Shown here: in pieces, positions 37,149 through 45,848 of the stretch | Layout: every line of letters begins with the position of its first letter | Numbering within the stretch: position 1 is the first letter of the stretch | Origin: Corynebacterium sp. 122RC1 | Lineage (GTDB): Bacteria > Actinomycetota > Actinomycetes > Mycobacteriales > Mycobacteriaceae | Assembly (NCBI RefSeq): GCF_024580955.1 | Contig: NZ_JANIKD010000002.1 | Span: 1 to 64,000, forward strand | Reading direction: 5' to 3' | Length of the DNA: 64,000 bases | The notes under the pieces: generated by a model | The model's input: only the letters and a program-made list of their open reading frames with translations | Databases searched by the model: none | Told to the model about the DNA's origin: nothing | Position numbers and translations under genes: made by a program

Positions 37149-39164
37149 ATGAGCATTCACGCTGAAACCACCCCTCGCCCTGAGTTCAACCACCCTGTGT
37201 CCATCGTTCCTGGCGTTCGCCCAGGTACCGTTCTGGACGCCAACGAGCCAAAGGGTGTTCCTACCAAGGACATGTGGCAGTACCAGAAGGACCACATGGA
37301 GTTGGTCTCTCCACTGAACCGTCGCAAGTTCCGCGTGCTCGTCGTGGGCACCGGTCTCTCCGGCGGTGCAGCCGCTGCTGCCCTCGGCGAGCTCGGCTAC
37401 GACGTCAAGGCGTTCACCTACCACGACGCGCCACGCCGCGCGCACTCCATCGCAGCTCAGGGCGGTGTCAACTCCGCACGAGGCAAGAAGGTAGATAACG
37501 ACGGCGCCTACCGCCACGTCAAGGACACGGTCAAGGGCGGCGACTACCGCGGCCGCGAGTCCGACTGCTGGCGTTTGGCCATCGAGTCTGTTCGCGTGAT
37601 CGACCACATGAACGCCATCGGCGCACCATTCGCCCGTGAATACGGCGGCACCCTGGCTACTCGTTCCTTCGGTGGCGTGCAGGTGTCCCGCACCTACTAC
37701 ACTCGCGGTCAGACCGGCCAGCAGCTTCAGCTTTCCACTGCGTCCGCGCTGCAGCGCCAGATTCACCTGGGCTCCGTGGAGATCTTCACCCACAACGAGA
37801 TGGTGGACCTCATCATCACGGAGAAGGACGGCCAGAAGCGCTGCGAAGGCCTGATCATGCGTAACCTGATCACCGGTGAGCTCACCGCTCACACCGGCCA
37901 CGCAGTGATCCTGGCTACCGGTGGCTACGGCAACGTGTACCACATGTCCACCCTGGCAAAGAACTCCAACGCATCCGCAATCATGCGTGCGTACGAGCAG
38001 GGCGCATACCTGGCTTCGCCTTCCTTCATCCAGTTCCACCCAACCGGCCTGCCGGTGAACTCGGAGTGGCAGTCCAAGACCATCCTCATGTCCGAGTCGC
38101 TGCGTAACGACGGCCGCATCTGGTCCCCAGTGAAGCCAAACGACGACCGCGACCCGAACACCATCCCCGAGGAAGAGCGCGACTACTTCCTTGAGCGACG
38201 CTACCCAGCGTTCGGTAACCTGGTGCCCCGCGACGTCGCTTCGCGCGCCATCTCCCAGCAGATCAACGCCGGCCTGGGCGTCGGACCGCTGCACAACGCC
38301 GCATACCTGGACTTCCGCGACGCAATCCAGCGCCTCGGCGAGTCCACCATCCGCGAGCGCTACTCCAACCTCTTCCAGATGTACGAAGAGGCAATTGGTG
38401 AGGACCCATACAAGGCCCCAATGCGCATCGCACCAACCTGCCACTTCACCATGGGTGGCCTGTGGACCGACTTCAACGAGATGACCTCCATCCCAGGCCT
38501 GTTCTGTGCCGGCGAGGCATCCTGGACCTACCACGGCGCAAACCGTCTGGGCGCAAACTCCCTGCTCTCCGCATCCGTGGACGGCTGGTTCACCCTGCCA
38601 TTCACCATCCCGAACTTCCTCGCAGGCTACTTGGGTACCGAGCGCCTGTCCGAGGACGCTCCGGAGGCACAGGCAGCGCTGCAGCGCGCACAGGCACGCA
38701 TCGACCGCCTCATGAACATCAACGGCTCCAACCCACACGGCCCTGAGTACTACCACCGCCAGCTCGGTGAAATCCTCTACCGCTACTGTGGCGTGGCCCG
38801 CGACATCGAGGGTCTGAAGAAGGGCATTGAAGAAATTCGTGCCCTGCGCGCAGACTTCTGGGCAAACATGCGTATCACCGGCAACCAGGACGAAATGAAC
38901 CAGGTGCTCGAGTACGCCGCACGCGTTGCTGACTACCTGGATCTCGGCGAGCTCATGTGCGTGGATGCACTTGACCGCGACGAGTCCTGCGGTGCTCACT
39001 TCCGTGACGACCACCTCTCCCCTGAGGGCGAGGCAGAGCGTGACGACGACAACTGGTGCTTCGTATCCGCCTGGGAGCCAGGTGCAAGCGAAGGCGAGTT
39101 CATCCGCCATGCCGAGCCACTGGTCTTCGAATCGATCCCGCTGATGACAAGGAATTACAAGTAA
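37149..39164 (+). CDS. sdhA: Succinate dehydrogenase flavoprotein subunit
   Basis: 671 residues. The FAD-binding dinucleotide fold is GTGLSGGAAAAALGELG; the covalent FAD segment is HSIAAQGGVNSARG. The catalytic-site segment HPTGLP, Arg in NDGRIW and HGANRLGAN are intact. Oxidises succinate to fumarate in the TCA cycle on the inner face of the membrane. The long, Bacillus-type form fits the SdhCAB arrangement with one membrane subunit. The stop TAA overlaps the sdhB ATG by one base. Confidence 0.97.
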   Translation: MSIHAETTPRPEFNHPVSIVPGVRPGTVLDANEPKGVPTKDMWQYQKDHMELVSPLNRRKFRVLVVGTGLSGGAAAAALGELGYDVKAFTYHDAPRRAHSIAAQGGVNSARGKKVDNDGAYRHVKDTVKGGDYRGRESDCWRLAIESVRVIDHMNAIGAPFAREYGGTLATRSFGGVQVSRTYYTRGQTGQQLQLSTASALQRQIHLGSVEIFTHNEMVDLIITEKDGQKRCEGLIMRNLITGELTAHTGHAVILATGGYGNVYHMSTLAKNSNASAIMRAYEQGAYLASPSFIQFHPTGLPVNSEWQSKTILMSESLRNDGRIWSPVKPNDDRDPNTIPEEERDYFLERRYPAFGNLVPRDVASRAISQQINAGLGVGPLHNAAYLDFRDAIQRLGESTIRERYSNLFQMYEEAIGEDPYKAPMRIAPTCHFTMGGLWTDFNEMTSIPGLFCAGEASWTYHGANRLGANSLLSASVDGWFTLPFTIPNFLAGYLGTERLSEDAPEAQAALQRAQARIDRLMNINGSNPHGPEYYHRQLGEILYRYCGVARDIEGLKKGIEEIRALRADFWANMRITGNQDEMNQVLEYAARVADYLDLGELMCVDALDRDESCGAHFRDDHLSPEGEAERDDDNWCFVSAWEPGASEGEFIRHAEPLVFESIPLMTRNYK

Positions 39165-39913
39165 TGAAACTCACTCTTGAAATCTGGCGTCAGGCCGGTC
39201 CCTACAGCGAAGGTCACTTTGAGACGGTCGTAGTAGAAGACGCCGTTCCGCAGATGTCCATCCTGGAGCTGCTGGACCACGTAAACACCAACCTGGTGGA
39301 GGAGAACAAGGAACCATTCGCGTTTGCCTCCGACTGCCGCGAGGGCATCTGTGGCACCTGTGGCCTCATGGTCAACGGCCGCCCACACGGTCCCGAGCAG
39401 AACAAGCCTTCCTGCCAGCAGCGTCTGCTGACGGTCAAGGATGGCGACACCCTCCGCATCGAGCCATTCCGTAGCGCTGCATACCCAGTGATCAAGGACA
39501 TGGTTGTGGACCGCTCCGCCCTGGACCGCGTCCTCGAGCAGGGTGGCTATGTTTCCATCAACGCAGGCACCGCCCCAGATGCAGACACCCTGCACCTGAA
39601 CCACCAGGTGGCCGAGTTCGCCCTCGACCACGCAGCCTGCATCGGCTGCGGCGCCTGCGTGGCAGCCTGCCCGAACGGTGCTGCGCACCTGTTCACCGGC
39701 GCAAAGCTGGTGCACCTCTCCCTGATGCCTCTGGGCAAGGAGGAGCGCGGCCGCCGTGCACGCAAGATGGTTGACGAGCTCGAAACCAACTTTGGCCACT
39801 GCTCCCTCTACGGTGAGTGTGCCGATGTCTGCCCAGCAGGCATCCCACTGACCGCGGTCGCAGCGATCAACAAGGAACGCGCTCGCTCCTTCTTCAGCGC
39901 AAAGGAACACTAA
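39164..39913 (+). CDS. sdhB: Succinate dehydrogenase iron-sulfur subunit
   Basis: 249 residues. The 2Fe-2S ligands are in CREGICGTCGLMVNG with a later Cys (SCQQR); the second half has CIGCGACVAACPNGA and CSLYGECADVCPAGIP for the other two clusters. ATG 39164 overlaps the sdhA stop and follows AAGGAA. It relays electrons from the SdhA flavin to SdhC. A hairpin follows at 39923. Confidence 0.96.
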   Translation: MKLTLEIWRQAGPYSEGHFETVVVEDAVPQMSILELLDHVNTNLVEENKEPFAFASDCREGICGTCGLMVNGRPHGPEQNKPSCQQRLLTVKDGDTLRIEPFRSAAYPVIKDMVVDRSALDRVLEQGGYVSINAGTAPDADTLHLNHQVAEFALDHAACIGCGACVAACPNGAAHLFTGAKLVHLSLMPLGKEERGRRARKMVDELETNFGHCSLYGECADVCPAGIPLTAVAAINKERARSFFSAKEH

Positions 39914-39922
39914 ACACCCCCA

Positions 39923-39949
39923 TTTACTGCGCGGCTCCCGCGCAGTAAA
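39923..39949. terminator. Hairpin between sdhB and the next gene
   Basis: A perfect 12-bp stem (TTTACTGCGCGG / CCGCGCAGTAAA) encloses CTC. No T tract follows, so it may attenuate or protect the sdhCAB 3' end and not terminate fully. Confidence 0.6.
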
Positions 39950-39993
39950 GTGGGACCCATTATCGGCCCCCTCAAGAAAGGCACCCAGGAAGC

Positions 39994-40338
39994 ATGTCCG
40001 CAACTGTTGCTCAAAACAACGCTGAGTACCCAGTCTACGAAGGGCGTATGCACTACATCGACGGCTACGACCCAGTAAGCCTCTACGCACCACACTCTTC
40101 CCTGCAGCGCACCAGCACCTGGTTGGGCATGGGCTTCCTGCTTGCCTCCCTGGCTGGCCTGAACTGGCTTGTGTTCGGCGCCGCATCCGGCACCGTCGGT
40201 AGCCAGGAGAACGCGAGCACCTACATGATCATCGGCGCGGTACTCGCCGTGGTGTTCATCGGCTTGGGTGCGTTCCTTATCCATCGCGGACGTCGCTTCT
40301 ACCGTGCATACCGCGCAGAGACCGGCCGCGTGAATTAA
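39994..40338 (+). CDS. Small conserved membrane protein downstream of sdhCAB
   Basis: 114 residues: a polar N-terminal part (GRMHYIDGYDPVSLYAPHSSLQ) and two hydrophobic helices (residues about 47-65 and 78-98), then a basic tail. AAGAAAGG lies about 16 bases upstream of ATG 39994. It is conserved beside sdh in corynebacteria; function unknown, possibly an accessory of the respiratory complex. Confidence 0.75.
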   Translation: MSATVAQNNAEYPVYEGRMHYIDGYDPVSLYAPHSSLQRTSTWLGMGFLLASLAGLNWLVFGAASGTVGSQENASTYMIIGAVLAVVFIGLGAFLIHRGRRFYRAYRAETGRVN

Positions 40339-40356
40339 CCCTCACCGGCACCTCCA

Positions 40357-40401
40357 AGCAGCCGAGAACCCCCTCATGGGTTTCTCGGCTGCTGCCTTTT
40401 T
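40357..40401 (+). terminator. Intrinsic terminator carrying a motif copy in its loop
   Basis: AGCAGCCGAGAA and TTCTCGGCTGCT form a 12-bp stem extended by CCC/GGG, followed by TTTTT. The CCCTCATGGG at 40371 makes the apex, showing the motif built into a stem. Confidence 0.9.
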
Positions 40402-40418
40402 GCCCTACCGTAGAGGGC

Positions 40419-41717
40419 ATGCAAACCTCACCAAATGCCGTGCCTGGCCCGTCGCCGGAGGTGGAGGCCGAACGACGCCGCACCCTGCGAGCCCACAAAG
40501 CCTTTGCCACCAGTCTGCTGTTTGTTGCGGCCGCGATTTTCCTGGGTTGCCAGTGGTACGCCTCCGTCACTAACCCAACCCCCTCATGGGTAGGGTTCAT
40601 GAGGGCGGCGGCGGAGGCGGGGATGGTCGGTGGCATCGCCGACTGGTTCGCCGTCACCGCACTCTTCCGTCACCCGTTGGGGCTCCCCATCCCACACACG
40701 GCAATCGTGCGCCGAAAGAAGGACCAGGTGGGTCAGGCGCTGAGCGGATTCGTGTCTGAAAACTTCCTCAACGCCACGCTGATCACGCAGAAGGTCCGCC
40801 AGGCGCAGTTGCCGGAAAAGATCGCAGATTGGCTGTCAAAGCCGGAAAACGCCGCCACAGTGAGCGCCCAGGTGGGCAAACTCACTGTCAATGTTGTGGA
40901 GGCCCTCGACCCCAAGGACGCCGAATCCGTGATCCGTGCGGGGGTCATCGACAGACTCGCCCAACCCGAATGGGGCCCGCCGCTCGGAAAGCTCCTTCAG
41001 CAGCTTATTGATGAGGGGCACGCGGAGCCGATTGTGCAGGAACTTGTCCACTGGCTCCACGGCAAGGCGCTGGGAAGTGAATCGAAGATCATCGAGCTCC
41101 TCGACGAACGCGCCCCCTCATGGGCACCGAAGTTCGTCAACGAGCTGGTGGGTGACAAGGTCTACCGCGAACTGATCCAATGGACCGCCGCCGTCGACGC
41201 CGACCCCAACCACGACGCCCGCCAAGCCATCCGTCGCTTCCTGGACAAGTTCGCCGCCGACCTGCAGCAAGACCCCACCATGATTGCGCGCGTCGAGGAG
41301 CTCAAGCAAGACATCATGGCCTCCCGCCCGCTCCAGGACGCAGCCGGCATGCTCTGGGCCAAAGCCTCCACCTCCCTCATGGACTCCGCGGCGGACCCCG
41401 ATTCGCTCATGAGGGGGAAGGTGGCGCAGTTCGCGCAAAGTTGGGGCCTGCGCTTGCAAACCGACGAAACCCTCCGGGCGCAGCTCGACCAGCGGATCAC
41501 CGGCGCTGCGGCGTTTCTCGCGAACAATTACGCTGATGAGGTGACGTCGATTATCGGAGAGACGATCGAGCGCTGGGATGCTGATGAGGCGAGTGACAAG
41601 ATTGAACTCATGGTCGGTAAGGACCTGCAGTACATTCGGCTAAACGGCACCATCGTCGGCGCGCTCGCCGGCCTCGTGATCTACACTGTGAGCTTTGTGC
41701 TCTTCGGTGGCCACTAA
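40419..41717 (+). CDS. DUF445 membrane-associated protein
   Basis: 432 residues, family DUF445 (YjiN-like). An N-terminal hydrophobic helix (residues 30-46) is followed by GMVGGIADWFAVTALFRHPLGLPIPHTA, the DUF445 signature, a long helical cytoplasmic domain and a C-terminal membrane helix (GALAGLVIYTVSFVLF). Function unknown. Five motif copies are in frame in 1.3 kb: two give PSW (PTPSWVGF, APSWAPKF), the others FMRAA, SLMDSA and SLMRGK; two of these form an inverted pair at 40580-40605. Confidence 0.9.
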   Translation: MQTSPNAVPGPSPEVEAERRRTLRAHKAFATSLLFVAAAIFLGCQWYASVTNPTPSWVGFMRAAAEAGMVGGIADWFAVTALFRHPLGLPIPHTAIVRRKKDQVGQALSGFVSENFLNATLITQKVRQAQLPEKIADWLSKPENAATVSAQVGKLTVNVVEALDPKDAESVIRAGVIDRLAQPEWGPPLGKLLQQLIDEGHAEPIVQELVHWLHGKALGSESKIIELLDERAPSWAPKFVNELVGDKVYRELIQWTAAVDADPNHDARQAIRRFLDKFAADLQQDPTMIARVEELKQDIMASRPLQDAAGMLWAKASTSLMDSAADPDSLMRGKVAQFAQSWGLRLQTDETLRAQLDQRITGAAAFLANNYADEVTSIIGETIERWDADEASDKIELMVGKDLQYIRLNGTIVGALAGLVIYTVSFVLFGGH

Positions 41718-41737
41718 ACTCACCCCATGGAGGTTTC

Positions 41738-42028
41738 ATGAACACCCTGCAAGCATTGCTGCCTTGGCTCGCCCAGATACCGTTTCTGCTGATCGCCCTT
41801 GCGGGCGTGGTTGGGGCAGCTCAGGTCCTTTTCACCCGCGACGACGCCTTCACCGCCGCCGACCGCCTCTCCAAATGGGCGTGGGCCGGCATCCTGATCG
41901 GCTCCGCATTCGCCGCCGCCATGAACCTCATGTTCCTGAGCTGGGTGGGCATCGTGATGATCGGCCTGTACTGGTTCGACGTGCGGCCGCAAATCCGCAA
42001 CATCCTCAACGGCAACTATGGCTGGTAG
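41738..42028 (+). CDS. DUF2516 family membrane protein
   Basis: 96 residues, three hydrophobic helices, a family of unknown function seen in actinobacteria beside DUF445 and murB. ATG 41738 follows GGAGG. The helices are at residues about 8-30, 48-65 and 68-82, with a C-terminal FDVRPQIRNI segment. Stop overlaps the start of the DeoC-like gene by 11 bp. Confidence 0.85.
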   Translation: MNTLQALLPWLAQIPFLLIALAGVVGAAQVLFTRDDAFTAADRLSKWAWAGILIGSAFAAAMNLMFLSWVGIVMIGLYWFDVRPQIRNILNGNYGW

Positions 42029-42554
42029 CCGCAAAATCTCCCTCATGGGACCCGACGTCACCGCGAAAGATGTTCATGAGGGGGGAACACTTGGGCTTGG
42101 GCTTGTAGTGCCGCCGCACTTGGTCCAGCACGCCACGAACCCCTCCTCATGGGCAGGGTATCCATACGGGCAGCAGCATACCCTCATCAAGGCCGCTGAA
42201 GCGCGCCTGGCTGTCCAGTGCGGCGCGGAGCTCGTGGCGGTGGTGCCCACGCGTGAGGCGGTGCGCGCTGAGCACAGCACGCAGCTCCTTTCGGAGGTCG
42301 TGGCGATCCGGGAGGCGGTGCCGCATCCGGCGCGGCTCGCAGTGGCCCTCGACGCAACCGTTTTCACCCCTCATGAGCTCGCGCGGGCGGCTGCCTGGCT
42401 TCGCCCCAGCGGCGTCGATGCGCTTGTGAGCCCTGTCCATGAGGGGGTGCGCGAGTTGGAGGCCGCCGGCCTGCCCGTGATCCTGCTTGTGGAAAACGCT
42501 GATGCGGATAAATACCCAGCTCATGAGGTATGGATCACGGATTTCTGCGGATAG
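42018..42554 (+). CDS. Degenerate DeoC-like protein, catalytic lysines missing
   Basis: 178 residues, similar in outline to deoxyribose-phosphate aldolase: LGLGLVVPPHLV and the segment YPYGQQHTLIKAAEARLAVQCGA match the DeoC phosphate region. The strands carrying the acid and the lysine of DeoC (EIDMV and LKVI) read LVAVV and ARLAVALD, and the KTSTG motif with the Schiff-base lysine is absent because the protein ends early. It cannot be a normal aldolase. Five motif copies sit within 536 bp (42040, 42075, 42145, 42368, 42438), so the motif has spread in a relaxed gene. Could be a pseudogene in progress. Confidence 0.6.
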   Translation: MAGSRKISLMGPDVTAKDVHEGGTLGLGLVVPPHLVQHATNPSSWAGYPYGQQHTLIKAAEARLAVQCGAELVAVVPTREAVRAEHSTQLLSEVVAIREAVPHPARLAVALDATVFTPHELARAAAWLRPSGVDALVSPVHEGVRELEAAGLPVILLVENADADKYPAHEVWITDFCG

Positions 42555-42626
42555 CTCAGGGGCCGGAAATTCGCCTGTGGAATTCACCTTTGCCGGCGGT
42601 TTGGGCGCGCGAATATCTTTCGCCTC

Positions 42627-43745
42627 ATGAACATTCTCAAGCTTTATGCACTGTCCGGAATTGATCTCCTCCTCGAAATCCTCGACGCCCTCCGCACCCG
42701 CACCCCCGACCAACTCGCGGCCGAAGTTGGGGTCGCACGCAAAGACATCACACAGCTGCGCTGGGTGGCACGCTTTTATGACACCGACGACGTGCGCAGC
42801 GCCGCACGCGGCCACTATCTAGGCACGCTCACCGCCTGCGCGGTCGCCGTCCGCAATCTCAAGAGCCCCACGAAGAGCAGGGAGCAGGTGCTCCTGGAGT
42901 GCTTGGAAGCCGCGCGGGGGCTGACGGTGGAGCAGGCGAGGGCGAAAGCGAATGACATTGTCGGGGTCCACAACGAGGAAATCCCCCAGCCACCGCCGCG
43001 CCGCCAGCGCGTGCACACCCAACAGGCCGCCGACCCACTCGGCCAGCGCAGGCTCATTGGCACCTTCAACGACGACTCCCTCACCCGTATGGAAAAGGCC
43101 CTCACTCCCCGTATGGAAGAGCTCATGAGGGAGGGGTGCACGCGGTCTGAAGCATTGGCCACCGCGATGGAAGAAGCTGTCACCGGCACCCTGACACCCG
43201 CCTACCAGCCTGCGCTGTTTCTGCCCCTGCGCGCGTCGGAAGGCTATTTCAAGGACGGCAAGATCTACACGACTGACGGCGCGGGCATCCCGCTTTCTGA
43301 GCTCGACGGCGCGGAGATCGGCGACACCGGCTGGGTGATCGTCGCTGCTCAGGACCCCGACACCGGCGAAATCGGCGCCGAAGCCCTCCCCATCCAACGC
43401 TTCGCCGACACCGCGCAGCGCCTCGTGCTCGCCACCGAAACCATGATCTGCACCCACCCCGACTGCGACCAACCCGCCTGGCGCTGCCAATTCCACCACA
43501 TCGTCGCCTTCAGCCACGGCGGCGCCACCGAAACCCCCAACATGCTGCTGCTATGCAAGGTGCACAACGGGCGTAACGACGACACCCCAGGCCGCACAAA
43601 GAACGGTCGCATGGTGCGCGACGACGCCGGCACGCCCCTGCATCACGCCACCCCCAGCGCCCCCGGCCGCCGCCAAAACCACCGCGTCACCTGGAAAGGA
43701 TGGCGCCGAGAAATGGAACAATTCCTCGGCGACCCCACCCTGTAA
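42627..43745 (+). CDS. HNH endonuclease signature protein (13E12-like)
   Basis: 372 residues. The C-terminus holds the zinc/HNH module CTHPDCDQPAWRCQFHHIVAFSHGG followed by NMLLLCKVHN, with paired cysteines and HH...N residues. The N-terminal helical region is the DUF222-like part of the actinobacterial 13E12 repeat family, often found in several genomic copies. Substrate and role unknown, possibly a mobile-DNA relic. Motif copies start the gene (42623) and give MEELMREG (43124). The stop is 2 bp from the convergent DUF2993 stop. Confidence 0.8.
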   Translation: MNILKLYALSGIDLLLEILDALRTRTPDQLAAEVGVARKDITQLRWVARFYDTDDVRSAARGHYLGTLTACAVAVRNLKSPTKSREQVLLECLEAARGLTVEQARAKANDIVGVHNEEIPQPPPRRQRVHTQQAADPLGQRRLIGTFNDDSLTRMEKALTPRMEELMREGCTRSEALATAMEEAVTGTLTPAYQPALFLPLRASEGYFKDGKIYTTDGAGIPLSELDGAEIGDTGWVIVAAQDPDTGEIGAEALPIQRFADTAQRLVLATETMICTHPDCDQPAWRCQFHHIVAFSHGGATETPNMLLLCKVHNGRNDDTPGRTKNGRMVRDDAGTPLHHATPSAPGRRQNHRVTWKGWRREMEQFLGDPTL

Positions 43746-43747
43746 GG

Positions 43748-44485
43748 CTACAGAGCCGACAAATCCACCTGCGACCCCACCAACACCAACTCCATCCCCT
43801 CATCAGTAACCGACGCCTGCCGCACCTCCAGGCCCGCCCCAATCTGCTGCGCCTGCCCGCGCAGCCCTTGAGTGAGCCCATCGGCGACCACGCCAGGCAA
43901 ATCGAAGCCCATGAGGGAAACATTCGTAGCCTCAAATCCCAACCCCTCATCAACAACCCTCGGGCGTAAATCAAGGGTGCCAGCGCCACCGGAAAACTCA
44001 ATCCTCAACACGCCCTCATGGGCACGGGGTTGGAGATCGGTGACCTGGATCATCGCTTGCAATACCGACTGCAGATACCCCTCATCAGCTTGTTCATGAG
44101 GGGTAAGGGATTGCTGGACGGTTGCCAGTAGATACTGCCTGTCCAGCACCGGCCGCATTTCCATGTGGGAGGCTATGGCGGCCTCGGGATTGGAGATGTC
44201 GAGGTCGGTGATGCTGATGTGGACCTCTGGGTTACCGCTAATTTGCGGTGGATTGCTCTCCTGGATCGCGATAGTGGAGGGGCTGCTAATCTCCACGTGC
44301 GGCACGTTTTTGGTGATGAGCGAGCTCATGAGGGGAGTGGCGCCGAAGCTGATGCTGGCCTCTTCCCCCATGGACGATTTGATTTGGTTGCTTACCGTCG
44401 TGCGCAGTGCAAACTCGCCGGCCGCAAGTAGCAGAAGGAGGACGGCGAGGATCGAGAGGACGACTTTGGTGGTCTTGGATTTCAC
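43748..44485 (-). CDS. DUF2993 (LmeA-like) exported protein
   Basis: 245 residues. A membrane anchor at residues 8-27 (VVLSILAVLLLLLAAGEFAL) is followed by a beta-rich domain of the DUF2993 family, of which mycobacterial LmeA is involved in lipomannan elongation. It should face the periplasm. Motif copies at 43910, 44013, 44095 and 44327 give SLMGF, HEG, HEQ and PLMSSL; one forms an inverted pair with a variant CCCTCATCA arm at 44077. Confidence 0.82.
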   Translation of the reverse strand: MKSKTTKVVLSILAVLLLLLAAGEFALRTTVSNQIKSSMGEEASISFGATPLMSSLITKNVPHVEISSPSTIAIQESNPPQISGNPEVHISITDLDISNPEAAIASHMEMRPVLDRQYLLATVQQSLTPHEQADEGYLQSVLQAMIQVTDLQPRAHEGVLRIEFSGGAGTLDLRPRVVDEGLGFEATNVSLMGFDLPGVVADGLTQGLRGQAQQIGAGLEVRQASVTDEGMELVLVGSQVDLSAL

Positions 44486-44521
44486 GCCCCCAGTGTATGG
44501 GAACTCTCATGAGGGACAAGT

Positions 44522-45334
44522 TCAGGGCTTCACGACGTCCCACGGCACCGTCAACACGCAGTCGCGCAGGGGGCGTCGTTGTGGGACGAGGGGGACGCCT
44601 TCGTTGATGAGGGTGGTGTGGGCTTGGCGCCAGCGCACCCTGGGGCCGTAGGGTGCGAGGGCGGCCGTGCGGCGCCAGGCGTCGTCGGCGTGCTGGAGGA
44701 GCTTGTGGATGCGGTTACCTGGGGTGTTGCGGTGGATGAGGGCTTTGGGGAGGCGTTCGGCGACGTCGCTGGGTTGGGTGACGTCGAAGGGGTCCCAGGC
44801 GAGTGTCAAGCTCAGCGGCCCCTCATGGGAAATGGTGATCCATGAGCAGCGGCGGCCGAGTTCATCGCAGGTGCCTTCCACCAGCAGGCCGGTGGGGTGC
44901 ATGTGGGAGGTGATGGTGGCCCATGCGTGTTCGACCTGGTCGACGTCGTACTGGCGCAGCACGTTAAAGGCTCGCACCAGGTGTGGGCGGTGGCCGGCAA
45001 GCTCGAAGCCTCCGAGCTGGAACTCCACGCCTTCATGAGGGGGGAGGACGCGGTCGGGGTGGATCTCTAGGCCGATGACGCGCACGTCAGGGCGCATCCC
45101 GCGCAGCCAGCGCGCCCATTCAACCGTGGTGGTGTGGCTGGCGCCGTAGCCGAGGTCGATGGCCAGCGGATGAGTAGCCCCCCTCATGAGTTTGTTCATG
45201 AGGGGGGAGTGGGCGATCCAGCGGTCGGCCCGCCGCAGCCGATTGTGCCCCGTCGTCCCCCTGGTGATGACGCCTATCGGCCGTCGTTGGCCACCGCTGA
45301 AGTCGGTGCGGAGGTTGTGGGCGTGGTCGGCCAT
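44522..45334 (-). CDS. SAM-dependent methyltransferase-like protein
   Basis: 270 residues. A Rossmann glycine-rich segment LAIDLGYGASHTTT with downstream acidic VIGLEIHPDR fits class I SAM binding. Target unknown. Residues 43-52 read [10 protein letters not shown], encoded by a copy of the same 32-base inverted element that lies in rmlB; here it stands between the N-terminal arm and the SAM site. Further motif copies at 44820 and 45034 give HEG and PPHEG. The stop is 13 bp from the next gene's convergent region and the start is 5 bp from the DUF2505 stop. Confidence 0.8.
   Translation of the reverse strand: MADHAHNLRTDFSGGQRRPIGVITRGTTGHNRLRRADRWIAHSPLMNKLMRGATHPLAIDLGYGASHTTTVEWARWLRGMRPDVRVIGLEIHPDRVLPPHEGVEFQLGGFELAGHRPHLVRAFNVLRQYDVDQVEHAWATITSHMHPTGLLVEGTCDELGRRCSWITISHEGPLSLTLAWDPFDVTQPSDVAERLPKALIHRNTPGNRIHKLLQHADDAWRRTAALAPYGPRVRWRQAHTTLINEGVPLVPQRRPLRDCVLTVPWDVVKP
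45179..45210. repeat. In-frame inverted motif pair in the methyltransferase gene
   Basis: Identical over 32 bases to 29572-29603 in rmlB, read in the same frame on the minus strand. Confidence 0.92.
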
Positions 45335-45339
45335 GGGTG

Positions 45340-45825
45340 TTAGAGGTTGTCGCTGATCCAGGCGGTGGTGAGGTTGGCTTCGTTTTGGAAGAGCTCTGCG
45401 AGTGCTTCGCCAACTTTGGGTTCGATGGCTGGGCCCATGAATGGGATGTTGACGGTGATTTCGTTGGCGTAGGTGAGTGTGGTGGTGGTGCCGTCGGATT
45501 GCGGAGTGATGGTGCCGGAGAAGTCGACGGGGGTGCCCTTAACGTCGGCGGTGTAGGCGATCTGCGAGCCGACGGTGACAACGCGCTTGACCTTAAGCGC
45601 CTGGCTGATCATGCCGCGGACGGCTTCGGGGAGGATGTCGAGTGGCAGGACTTCGTAGAGGACGGCGGTGGTGGTGCCGTCGGTGTTGGTGAGTTCGTGG
45701 AGTTCGCCTGGCTCGGGGCTGAGGTTGGCTGCGATGTAGCTCCAGTAGTCTGCGGAGGCGAAGGCCTGTTGAACTTTTTCCAATGGGTGGCCGATGGTTG
45801 CGGTGTTTTCGCTTCGCGTAGTCAT
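45340..45825 (-). CDS. DUF2505 family protein (SRPBCC-like)
   Basis: 161 residues of the DUF2505 family, which adopts a START-like lipid-binding fold. It opens with HPLEKVQQAFASADYW, a typical helix of SRPBCC proteins, and continues with long beta strands (VDFSGTITPQSDG). Cytosolic, no signal peptide. Function unknown. It lies between the methyltransferase (same strand, 5 bp) and murB (divergent, 23 bp), and has no motif copy. Confidence 0.82.
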   Translation of the reverse strand: MTTRSENTATIGHPLEKVQQAFASADYWSYIAANLSPEPGELHELTNTDGTTTAVLYEVLPLDILPEAVRGMISQALKVKRVVTVGSQIAYTADVKGTPVDFSGTITPQSDGTTTTLTYANEITVNIPFMGPAIEPKVGEALAELFQNEANLTTAWISDNL

Positions 45826-45848
45826 GCATTCAGACTACCGTTTATGGG

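Noticed and set aside
38083..38716. CCTCATG copies in sdhA (ILMSES, RLMNIN)
   Set aside because: Only the 7-mer is matched, with no CCC before it, and the residues are natural to SdhA; not counted.
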